A stretch of DNA of 64,000 bases, from contig NZ_JABUXW010000021.1 in the NCBI RefSeq assembly GCF_014897585.1, forward strand, positions 1 through 64,000. Direction: 5' to 3'. How positions within the stretch are numbered: the first letter of the stretch is position 1; every line of letters begins with the position of its first letter. The position numbers and the translations under genes were made by a program. The notes under the pieces were generated by a model. It had not been told where the DNA came from. It ran no database searches and was given only the letters and a program-made list of their open reading frames with translations. Below are positions 17,763-24,344 of the stretch, in pieces. The DNA is from Brachybacterium tyrofermentans (GTDB lineage: Bacteria; Actinomycetota; Actinomycetes; Actinomycetales; Dermabacteraceae).

Positions 17763-18553
17763 CTCCTGCGGCGATAGATCCGGTACTCGATGCCGACGGG
17801 AACGTCGAGTTCTTGTTCCAGCGAGCCGAAACGGTCCTGTGCCCATGCCGTGATGCGCTCGGCAGCCCGGGCACGTACTTCCCGGCTGGCCGTGGATCGG
17901 TAGGGATTCAGCAGCATTCGATCGATGACCTGCCCGAGAGTACGCCGGTGGGCACCGTCGATCCGGCGAACCGCCGCGCGATTTATGCCGGCCAGCGCGA
18001 ATGCGTGATCTGCATCCTCGGGACTGTTCAATCCTCTGGCCTGCCCAAGAGTGACCGTCTCCATGCCGCCGATCTCCTCGTCGATTCGGGCCGAGATCTC
18101 CCCGAGCTCGGGATCCGACTGATGGGCGCCGCCCAGAGCCAGCAGCACGGTGCCTCCGGGGCGGACCACTCGGGCGACCTCACCGATCGCTCGGCGCCAC
18201 TCGTCCACGACATGCAGCACGTGGGCAACATGAGCTCCGTCGAACGAGGCATCGGCGAAGGGCAATGCCGTCACGTCGGCCTGCAGGACCCGATGTGCTG
18301 GCAGGCCCCGGCTGCGAGCTACAGCCAGCATGCATTCGTCGACATCCGCCAGTACGACGTCCAGCCCCGCAGCGTCGAGGGCAGAGGCGTAGATCCCCGT
18401 CCCGCCGCCGGCATCCAGCACGGTTCCGTCGAACTCCTCCGCATAAAGGGCCCGGAGGGATGACCATCCTGCCTCCCCGATGTCGCGCTGGTCATCGTGC
18501 GCCGCGATCTCCGCGTCCGTCATGGAGCGATCATCGGCTGCCTGTCCACTCAT
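17759..18553 (-). CDS. Class I SAM-dependent methyltransferase
   Basis: The 264-residue protein has the SAM-binding motif VLDAGGGTGIYASAL (about 46-60), the acidic loop VLADVDECML, and motif IV-like FDGAHVAHVLHVVDEW, then RVVRPGGTVLLALGG. This is the UbiE/Methyltransf_11 layout. The acceptor is unknown. It is divergent from the SoxR-box metallo-hydrolase gene. Confidence 0.87.
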   Translation of the reverse strand: MSGQAADDRSMTDAEIAAHDDQRDIGEAGWSSLRALYAEEFDGTVLDAGGGTGIYASALDAAGLDVVLADVDECMLAVARSRGLPAHRVLQADVTALPFADASFDGAHVAHVLHVVDEWRRAIGEVARVVRPGGTVLLALGGAHQSDPELGEISARIDEEIGGMETVTLGQARGLNSPEDADHAFALAGINRAAVRRIDGAHRRTLGQVIDRMLLNPYRSTASREVRARAAERITAWAQDRFGSLEQELDVPVGIEYRIYRRRS

Positions 18554-18683
18554 CTCGATCTCCTTCGAGAGTCATCGCCCATGACGGTTCGCAGACGCTC
18601 CGGTGCGGCATCGCGTCCGGGCGCCCATGCGTCGTCCCGCCGAGGGAGTCTTCGCCAGGGTAGAGGCTCGTGCTCCCAGAGGG

Positions 18684-18714
18684 TTGACCTCAAGAGAGCT
18701 TGAGGTCGAATGAT
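18684..18714 (+). promoter_or_regulatory. SoxR-type (MerR family) promoter
   Basis: TTGACC (18684-18689) and AATGAT (18709-18714) are 19 bp apart. Between and over the -35 lies the perfect dyad GACCTCAAG-AGAG-CTTGAGGTC (18686-18707). An overlong 19-bp spacer with a central dyad is the hallmark of MerR-family activation, and the CCTCAAG...CTTGAGG half-sites are those of SoxR boxes. No soxR gene is in the window. Confidence 0.8.
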
Positions 18715-18740
18715 CGGTGCATCCATCCGAGGAGATGACC

Positions 18741-19619
18741 ATGGCTGATCCACTGCTCCTGAACGAACCCTTCGCAGAGCTGCTCCAGGGCATCGCCCAG
18801 TGCGCCACCTGCGGCGTCGAGTACGACGCGGCATCGGTGCCGGCGATCTGCCCCGTGTGCGCCGACGAGAGGCAGTATCTTCCGCCCGACGGCGTGCAGC
18901 GCTGGCACGCACCGACCGTCGAGTCCGCCGGTATCGAGGTCGTCGAGCTCGAGGAGCGCCTCTTCGCACTTCGCGTCGACGGCGGGGTGGGCATCGGTCA
19001 GGAGGCGAAGGTGCTGGTCACGGGCGCCGGCAACGTGATGGTCGATGTGCCGGCCGCGATCACCGCCGACGCTGTCGCCCAGGTCGCGACGCTCGGACCG
19101 ATGCGCGCGATCATCCCGAGCCATCCGCATATGTTCGCCCTGCAGTCAGCATGGTCCGCGGCTCTCGACGGTGCAGAGGTCTGGATCGCTCGAGCCGACG
19201 CCGGCTGGCTCGGACGCGCCCCCGAGCACCTCCGCCTCTGGGACGAGGAGGAGACCGTGCTGCCCGGAGTCGTCGCCACCCAGCTCGGAGGGCACTTCCC
19301 CGGCAGCGCCGTCATCCACTGGGAGGGAGACGACGGCCGGGGCGTTCTGCTGTCGGGCGACACCATCGCCCCGAATCCCGACGGACGCACCACCACCTTC
19401 ATGTACTCCTACCCGAACCGCATCCCGCTGTCCGGCCCGGTGGCACTGCGGATTGCAGACGGTGCCGCACGCTTCGCCTTCGATCGTCTGTACGGCAACT
19501 TCGCCGGTTCGATCCTCTCCGGAGCACGGGAGGCGGTGCTGGACTCCGCCGCCCGGCACGCTGCGTGGACGAGCGGGGACCACGACGACCTCACCGGGCC
19601 TGCGGGGAGATCCGGCTGA
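18741..19619 (+). CDS. Zinc-ribbon metallo-beta-lactamase-fold hydrolase
   Basis: The 292-residue protein starts with a zinc-ribbon (CATC about 22-25, CPVC about 38-41), followed by a degenerate MBL-fold domain with IIPSHPHMF (usual HxHxDH reduced to HPH), LPGVVATQLGGHFPGSAVIHW and LLSGDTIAP. Only some canonical metal ligands are present, so metal content and catalysis are uncertain. The start is ATG 18741, with GAGGAG 6 nt upstream; an upstream in-frame GTG lies close to the transcript start. The SoxR-type promoter suggests a response to redox-active compounds. Confidence 0.8.
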   Translation: MADPLLLNEPFAELLQGIAQCATCGVEYDAASVPAICPVCADERQYLPPDGVQRWHAPTVESAGIEVVELEERLFALRVDGGVGIGQEAKVLVTGAGNVMVDVPAAITADAVAQVATLGPMRAIIPSHPHMFALQSAWSAALDGAEVWIARADAGWLGRAPEHLRLWDEEETVLPGVVATQLGGHFPGSAVIHWEGDDGRGVLLSGDTIAPNPDGRTTTFMYSYPNRIPLSGPVALRIADGAARFAFDRLYGNFAGSILSGAREAVLDSAARHAAWTSGDHDDLTGPAGRSG

Positions 19620-19643
19620 CAGCGGCTACGGCAGGGAGCAGCC

Positions 19644-19828
19644 GGTATCAGGCAGGCTCGACCGTCGTCACGACTTTCGTGATGCCCGTTCTGGTCGGAG
19701 TGCTCGCCAGCGCCGTCGACGTCCGGTGGGCCTTTCTCGTGATGACGGGGTTCCCGCTGCTCGCGTGTGGTGCGCTGTTCCTCGTGCCACATACGCGGCG
19801 ACTCCTGAACGCTCATGACGTCGGCTGA
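19644..19828 (+). pseudogene. MFS transporter C-terminal remnant
   Basis: This frame encodes about 60 residues ending in a stop: TVVTTFVMPVLVGVLASAVD then VRWAFLVMTGFPLLACGALF, two hydrophobic helices and a basic tail typical of the last segments of an MFS permease. No start codon or upstream transporter sequence exists in this frame; the preceding 900 bp belong to the metallo-hydrolase in another frame. It is the tail of a transporter whose body was lost, at the edge of the decayed island. Confidence 0.55.
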
Positions 19829-20005
19829 ACACGTTGTAGGTTCCCGCACGATCTGTCAGGGGCGCGAGCGTGTGACCAGCGGTGCGAGACGCGGGCAAGG
19901 AGCCCGGATTCTCGCTGAGTTGCCCCCAATCCTCAGGAGCGCCGTCGAGTCAGCCGCGATGGCTCGACTGTTGGGGCGGAGTGGCAAGTGAAGTCGTAGG
20001 GCGGC

Positions 20006-20544
20006 TCAGCCACGCAGCTGCGGCGCGAACTCCTCGAAGACGAGCGCGGCGACCTCTGCCGACGTCCTGTGGTCTGTGTCGACGACGAGGTCGTATGACG
20101 GGAGCCGATGGAGTTCTCGCGTCAGTCGCTCGTGGTTGCCGAGGTGCCAGGTCAAGGCGCGATGCTGGCTCGGGGTGTACCGACCACGCAGCCGATGTTC
20201 TGCCACCTCCAACGACGCGGTGAGATGCACGACCCGAAGGGGAATCTCGAAGCACCGTTCGTAGCGCTCCAGGTCCTCGGCCTGGGTGATCACTCCTGCG
20301 ATGAGCGGTGTCCGCGGTCCGGTCTGGCGGTAGTTCCTCCACACCGCACGAATGTTGTCGGCCTCCGTCAGCACGTTTTGGGGGTCCGTGGGGCCGGAGG
20401 CCATGAGCGGTGGAACCAGTCCACATCGAAGAGGCTGAAAGGCAGGTTGGCCTCGGCGAAGAGATCTGCGAGGTGCTCCAGGGTCGAGGACTTGCCCACT
20501 CCGTACGAACCGTTGAGGAAGATCCCGAACTCGCGACTCGTCAT
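20006..20544 (-). pseudogene. P-loop ATPase/kinase-like gene with frameshift
   Basis: From ATG 20544 the first frame encodes MTSREFGIFLNGSYGVGKSS (Walker A GSYGVGKSS) and continues to FDVDWFHRSWPPAP, then hits a stop near 20368. The second frame carries on the same protein: DPQNVLTEADNIRAVWRNYR, LIAGVITQAEDLERYERCFE and VVHLTASLEVAEHRLRGRY, to a stop at 20006. The frames differ by one base around 20380-20395 in a C-rich run. Together they give an approximately 178-residue nucleotide-kinase-like P-loop protein. TAGGCT lies 7 nt before the start. A sequencing error in the homopolymer is possible. Confidence 0.7.
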
Positions 20545-20697
20545 GGCTGGGAGCCTATCCGGACCTCTGCGAGCGGGCGCATCGTGGAGGAAGGCGCCGT
20601 CTCCGGCGCTGTGCCCGTCGGACAGATGCGCCGGACATCTGACACGCGATGGTCGAGAACCTCGGTACCGGCCGACGTGTCCGGAACCTGCACCACC

Positions 20698-20729
20698 TGT
20701 AGGTTCTCGCGCTACCGGTCAGAGGTGCA
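20698..20729 (+). repeat. Second copy of the Tn7-like left-end sequence
   Basis: TGTAGGTTCTCGCGCTACC followed by GGTCAGAGGTGC matches the outer left end (19835-19866) at about 25 of 32 positions, in the same orientation. Its first 12 bases are an exact inverted copy of the right end at 24121-24132. The flanking 5 bp (CCACC) do not match the right flank. It may be a nested older end or an internal transposase-binding site. Confidence 0.5.
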
Positions 20730-20813
20730 GTGCCATGACCTGCGAGGCGGTAGGTGCGGAGCGTGCTCAGATTCCCGCTACGTTGTCACATTCCTTCGCT
20801 TCCCCTCGAGGCG

Positions 20814-21494
20814 TCACGGCGTGAAGAGCTTCCATGAGCCTTCAGAGATGACCTCCACCTCGTGATCGACGATCCGCAGCGCGGTGTCATCGTCGATCGC
20901 ATAGGTCGGAGCGGGGATCCCTGCCGCCCAGCGCCCGATGTTCTGGAGGGTGGTGTCGGGCATGTTGGGATCATTCAGGTGCGGGTACAGGGTGACGTCG
21001 ACGAGCGCTAGGGCATGTTCGGCGTCCTGTCCCATATCGCTGCCCCCGGGCACGTACTCCCGGTTGAATTCGGCGTCGCAGTTGTACGGGGTCATGGCGA
21101 TGCTGCCTGCGCTGATCCCTAGATACACGGTGTTCGTCAGCTCCGGTAGGAGTGCTGCGAGTCCCGATTCCCGCATCCAGTGGCATAAGTAGAGGACGTC
21201 TCCGCCCGACACGATGAGTACATCAGCTTCCCGTACCGCGGGCACCCAGCTCTTTCGCTGGATGCTCTGCAGGGCCGTGAGCTCGAGCACCCCGATGGAC
21301 TTCCAGCCGAGAGCTGCCGCCAGGCCACTCCTTGTTCCGGCGATCGAGTTCCAGGCGCCTTCGGCTCCACCCGGGAAGGGATGGATCGCAGTCGGCACGA
21401 AGAGCGCGGTGGACTCGGAAATTGGTTTGCCGAGCAGATCTACTAGCGTGCTCGCGATGCTCGGGTTGGTGATGCCGGAGGAGGTGAGGAGATA
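20814..21494 (-). pseudogene. Peptidase E (S51) gene, start codon removed by IS element
   Basis: The reading frame starts right at the IS border with YLLTSSGITNPSIASTLVDL, the known N-terminus of peptidase E-like proteins lacking its initiating Met. It continues with PTAIHPFPGGAEGAWN, the nucleophile elbow YLGISAGSIAM (Ser) and LVDVTLYPHL (His region) to a normal C-terminus. The coding sequence is otherwise full length (about 226 residues). No ATG or GTG is available in frame at the junction; an internal GTG at 21398 would lose about 32 N-terminal residues, including strand 1 of the fold. Peptidase E cleaves Asp-X dipeptides; this copy is probably inactive. Confidence 0.75.
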
Positions 21495-21529
21495 GGGACT
21501 GCCGCGCGGATAGGTGACATCTTGACCTG
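21495..21529 (+). repeat. IS terminal inverted repeat, orfB side
   Basis: Begins GGGACTGCCGCGCGGATAGG and is an exact 35-bp inverted match of 22786-22820. The similarity continues imperfectly for about 10 bp further inward. Confidence 0.85.
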
Positions 21530-21558
21530 CCCTACGGTTAGGTTTCCACTCTTGGTCG

Positions 21559-22443
21559 CTAGCTTCCGATGGAGGTGAGTGCCCGCGGGGTGCGGGCGAG
21601 GTCGTAGTCGTGGGGTGTCGCGTACTCGAGGGAGGAGTGCCGGCGACGACGGTTGTAGAACACCTCGATGTACTCGAAGATCGCGTTCGCGAGCTCGATG
21701 CGCGTCTTCCACTTCTTCCGGTTCAGCAGCTCGATCTGCATCGTCGACCAGAACGACTCCATCATCGCATTGTCGAGGCCATCGCCGACGGTCCCGAACG
21801 ACGGCAGCAGTCCCGCTGAACGGATCTTCTGAGTGAAGACCCAGGAGGTGAACTGGACTCCGTGATCCGCATGAACGATCCCTCCGGTCCCTGGCTGACG
21901 TGCACGGATTGCCATGTCCAGAGCGTTCACGACCAGGGTGGAGTCCTGTTTGGAGTCGATAGCCCAGCCGATGATCTTGCGGCTGCAAGCATCCAGCACG
22001 GCGGCGCAGTAGATCTTGCCCTCCCGGGTGGGATGCTCGGTGATGTCCGTGACCCACAGCTCGTTCAGCGCGAGCCGGTGGAACTTGCGGTTGACCAGGT
22101 CGTCCGCTGTGGCGACCCCCTTGAGTCGCTTGATTCTGGCTGGGCCTGGAAGGCCACCGATTCCGGCGCGAGTCATGAGGACGGAGATGAGCCGGCTGGA
22201 ACACGGAATGTTCATTCCGATGGTGAGCTCGGCGTGGATGCGGCGGTAGCCGTAGGTGCCGCGGGAGGCGACGTGGATCTCCCGGATCAGGCCGGTCAGC
22301 CAGCGGCGGCGCAGCTCAGTGGCACTGGTCGGGCGCTTTCGGTACCGGTAGTAGCCCTGACGGGAGACGCCCAGTAGGCGGCAGCAGGTGCTTGTGGGTG
22401 CCCCGGCGTCGACGAGTCGGTCGATCACCGGGTGCGCCCTTTT
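21559..22443 (-). CDS. IS3-family transposase OrfB (DDE integrase)
   Basis: The frame of 294 codons after the slippage site encodes an HTH_21 region (CRLLGVSRQGYYRYRKRP, then GTYGYRRIHAEL) and an rve integrase core. Catalytic residues are visible: Asp in LWVTDITEHPT, Asp in IVHADHGVQFTS and Glu in AMMESFWSTMQIELLN, followed by RRRRHSSLEYATP. It has no start codon of its own at the junction and should be made as an OrfAB fusion by -1 frameshifting. The reading frame looks intact. Confidence 0.88.
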   Translation of the reverse strand, partial: KRAHPVIDRLVDAGAPTSTCCRLLGVSRQGYYRYRKRPTSATELRRRWLTGLIREIHVASRGTYGYRRIHAELTIGMNIPCSSRLISVLMTRAGIGGLPGPARIKRLKGVATADDLVNRKFHRLALNELWVTDITEHPTREGKIYCAAVLDACSRKIIGWAIDSKQDSTLVVNALDMAIRARQPGTGGIVHADHGVQFTSWVFTQKIRSAGLLPSFGTVGDGLDNAMMESFWSTMQIELLNRKKWKTRIELANAIFEYIEVFYNRRRRHSSLEYATPHDYDLARTPRALTSIGS

Positions 22444-22724
22444 GGGGCAACTCCTCCCTCCTCGTCGAGCCACGTCGCGGCCCGGCGGAGGATCGCGATC
22501 TCCTGCTCGAGCTGGCGGACACGGCCGCGCGCCGCGCGGAGCTCGGCAGATTCCTGACTGCTTAGTCCCAGCCGGCGGCCGTGGTCGATATCGTCCTGTC
22601 GCAGCCAGTTGTGGAGGGTGACCTCGTGGATGCCCAGGTCCAGTGCGGTCTGCTTGACCTGGCGGCCCTCGCGGACCAGAGCGATGGCACGGGCACGGAA
22701 CTCGGGAGGGTACGGGCGTGGCAT
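22425..22724 (-). CDS. IS3-family transposase OrfA
   Basis: The 99-residue protein has the HTH domain MPRPYPPEFRARAIALVREG, QVKQTALDLGIHEVTLHNWL and a leucine-zipper-like coil (ESAELRAARGRVRQLEQEIA). It ends shortly after the CCCCAAAAGGG slippery stretch (around 22440-22446). Slipping one base back on AAAA enters the OrfB frame. Start chosen at ATG 22724, where family homology begins. Confidence 0.87.
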   Translation of the reverse strand: MPRPYPPEFRARAIALVREGRQVKQTALDLGIHEVTLHNWLRQDDIDHGRRLGLSSQESAELRAARGRVRQLEQEIAILRRAATWLDEEGGVAPKGRTR

Positions 22725-22785
22725 GCGAAGAGCCTTCCATGAAGACCATCGACTAGCGACGTCAACTGGAAACCGAGCCATAGGT

Positions 22786-22820
22786 CAGGTCAAGATGTCA
22801 CCTATCCGCGCGGCAGTCCC
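22786..22820 (-). repeat. IS terminal inverted repeat, orfA side
   Basis: Exact inverted match of 21495-21529; ends CCGCGCGGCAGTCCC at the junction with truncated tnsB. Confidence 0.85.
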
Positions 22821-23306
22821 GTAGCTGTCGAGTGCCTCCCGGCATGCCGAGTCCCATTCCGGGTCGACTGTCGGTCGATGCAGTTGCAGGAGGCGGGTGT
22901 CGACGAGCCCGACGAGTCCCTGTTCAGAGTAACGCAGGCCGCGGCGGTAGGCCGTACGTACCGAGATCCCGAGCACGTCGGCTGCGGCTTCGTACCTGTC
23001 GTTGACGGGAGTCTGGGAGGTCGCGAGGACCAGCTCGTCGAACACCTTCGCCTCCCGGTAGACGCCATCGAGTTGCTTGTTGCTCAAGGAAGCGAGCACG
23101 ACGGCGTCCAACTCGGCCCGGGCGTCCTGAACGGTGGGAAGATCAAGTGATTCGGCGGTACCGACCAGCGAGGATGTGTGGACCTTCTTGAATTGGTCTC
23201 CAGCGCGAAGCAGAGCATTCGACCCGTCGAGCTCGACCACGGTCCAGGCGGCACCCTCGTGCCAGAGCCGCGCCCCGACCGATGTATCCAGGTTCTCAGC
23301 GCTCAC
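22821..23306 (-). pseudogene. TnsB/TniA-like transposase, N-terminal fragment
   Basis: From GTG 23306 the frame encodes about 162 residues: SAENLDTSVGARLWHEGAAW, TVVELDGSNALLRAGDQFKK and an HTH-like ADVLGISVRTAYRRGLRYSE then QGLVGLVDTR, up to ALDSY at the IS border. This matches the N-terminal DNA-binding portion of Mu/TnsB/TniA-type transposases of actinobacteria. The whole catalytic DDE core and C-terminus are missing. The start overlaps the tnsA stop by 4 nt (GTGA), the usual tnsA-tnsB coupling. Confidence 0.75.
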
Positions 23307-24040
23307 ACCTTCACCTCCGCCGTCGCATGGAGGATCGTCTCGCTGTCCAATGGGCGGCGGAGGTCGATCGTGACCGCGCCGGACCACACGAGCGCAAAGA
23401 CGGCGACCCGCCATGCTGCTTCATCGCAGGTAAACGGCTTACGAGCAAGGACCTTGCCCAGCGTGACCCCTTCTTCGCGCAACCTTGCCCGCGCGTTGGC
23501 GAGGTCTCCGTTGGGCAGCCGGCCGGGACGGCGGCCGACTGCGAGGAGCTTCAGATTGCGGAGCACGATGGGGTCACCGCCGGTGAAGACCTCGTAGGCC
23601 CAGCCCTTGCCGCGGCATAGTGCCCGCGTCCACTCGAACTGAGCTCGAACCCGTGGCTTTTCGAGGAACACAGCGGGCTTGACGTCGACCACCGTGACCG
23701 AGCGATCCGAGTGGACGAGCAGCAGATCAGGCACGTGCGCACGGAGGCCACCACCGTCGCGCCCCGCGACCTGAAACGGCTGTGTACAGATGCCCACGTT
23801 GGCGGGATCGAAATCCGCCAGCCAGAGCCGATCCAGCTCGAGCAGGCTCTCGTAGACCAGGGTCCGATCGTTGGTAGCGGCCCAGAACAATCCCGGGTAG
23901 CTCCGCTGGCCCCGGTAGGTGGGCGGTACGCGTACGGGAAGTCCTTCGATGATCAGATCGGCACGTGCTTGCTCCCACGTCGTCGCGACCTCGTCGCCGG
24001 CGACTGTGCAGTACCGCAGGGTAGTCCCGCTCGCGCCCAC
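23303..24040 (-). CDS. TnsA-like heteromeric transposase endonuclease subunit
   Basis: The protein of about 245 residues has a PD-(D/E)xK nuclease core: Glu in TLVYESLLELDRLWLADFDP, Asp in HVPDLLLVHSDRS and the Asp-x-Lys in VTVVDVKPAVFLEKPRVR. TnsA cuts the 5' strands during cut-and-paste transposition of Tn7-like elements, working with TnsB. I chose GTG 24040 as start; a longer frame extends through the repeats of the transposon end and is less likely coding. The gene itself appears intact although its partner tnsB is truncated. Confidence 0.72.
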   Translation of the reverse strand: MGASGTTLRYCTVAGDEVATTWEQARADLIIEGLPVRVPPTYRGQRSYPGLFWAATNDRTLVYESLLELDRLWLADFDPANVGICTQPFQVAGRDGGGLRAHVPDLLLVHSDRSVTVVDVKPAVFLEKPRVRAQFEWTRALCRGKGWAYEVFTGGDPIVLRNLKLLAVGRRPGRLPNGDLANARARLREEGVTLGKVLARKPFTCDEAAWRVAVFALVWSGAVTIDLRRPLDSETILHATAEVKV

Positions 24041-24056
24041 GTCTCCATCGTCGTCT

Positions 24057-24105
24057 ACTGACAGATCGATGAGACCACTGACACGCCACTGACAGATCGA
24101 TGAGA
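24057..24105 (-). repeat. Direct repeats in the right end of the Tn7-like element
   Basis: ACTGACAGATCGATGAGA occurs exactly twice (24057-24074 and 24088-24105), 31 bp apart, with a partial third CACTGACAC between. The core (CGATCTGTCAG on the minus strand) recurs at the left end. This is what arrayed TnsB-binding sites look like. Confidence 0.6.
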
Positions 24106-24186
24106 TTACTGCCAACTTGCCGAGAACCTACACATGTGCCCTCCGTCACAGATCCGCCCCTCGGGAATGAACCCGCCAGGCTCAAG

Positions 24187-24207
24187 GTTGAGTGAGGTGT
24201 ACTCAAG
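24187..24207 (+). promoter_or_regulatory. HAIR operator 1 (HspR-binding) upstream of dnaK
   Basis: GTTGAGT-N7-ACTCAAG matches the HAIR consensus CTTGAGT-N7-ACTCAAG at 13 of 14 positions. A further CTCAA-GG-TTGAG dyad (24181-24192) abuts it, so extra HspR half-sites may be present. Confidence 0.88.
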
Positions 24208-24222
24208 TTTGGACTTCTCGGA

Positions 24223-24251
24223 TTGACAACGATCGCGACGGGTTCTCTACT
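24223..24251 (+). promoter_or_regulatory. dnaK promoter
   Basis: TTGACA (24223-24228), a 17-bp spacer and TCTACT (24246-24251) form a good housekeeping sigma promoter between the two HAIR sites. The -10 overlaps the second HAIR site by 2 bp. Confidence 0.75.
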
Positions 24252-24270
24252 TGAGTCCGTACAGCTCAAC
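24250..24270 (+). promoter_or_regulatory. HAIR operator 2 (HspR-binding) at the dnaK promoter
   Basis: CTTGAGT-N7-GCTCAAC matches the HAIR consensus at 12 of 14 positions and covers the expected transcription start. With HspR encoded at the end of the operon this gives the classic DnaK-HspR feedback loop. Confidence 0.85.
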
Positions 24271-24344
24271 TCTTGCCGTCGGCCGCAGTGGTCGGCAGCG
24301 CATGAACCCGTTGCGGCGCATCCGTCGCAGAAAGGCAGGCACCC

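Larger units (their letters stand above)
21495..22820 (-). mobile_element. IS3-family insertion sequence
   Basis: The 1326-bp element is bounded by terminal inverted repeats identical over 35 bp (21495-21529 and 22786-22820). It carries overlapping orfA and orfB on the minus strand with an A-tract slippage site, the IS3 layout. The flanking bases (GATA left, GTAG right) form no convincing target duplication. The left flank is peptidase E and the right flank is tnsB, so an IS-linked deletion probably joined unrelated sequences. Confidence 0.85.
19835..24132. mobile_element. Decayed Tn7-like (TnsA/TnsB) transposon
   Basis: The left end TGTAGGTTCCCG (19835-19846) is matched in inverted orientation by CGAGAACCTACA (24121-24132), 11 of 12 positions. 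The flanking 5 bp are CACGT on the left and CATGT on the right, a one-mismatch pair as expected of an aged Tn7-type 5-bp target duplication. The motif CGATCTGTCAG occurs inside the left end (19849-19859) and twice, inverted, inside the right end (24058-24068, 24089-24099), like transposase-binding sites. The right end encodes TnsA and the first part of TnsB. The remainder of tnsB and any tnsC/tniQ are gone. Boundaries are my inference from sequence symmetry. Confidence 0.6.

Noticed and set aside
20368-20404. Programmed frameshift in the P-loop ATPase gene
   Set aside because: No slippery heptamer or downstream structure is evident and the surrounding island is decayed, so mutation or sequencing error is simpler.
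21491-22824. Target-site duplication around the IS3 element
   Set aside because: GATA on the left and GTAG on the right share only part of a triplet; shifting the border by one base does not give a proper 3-4 bp duplication.
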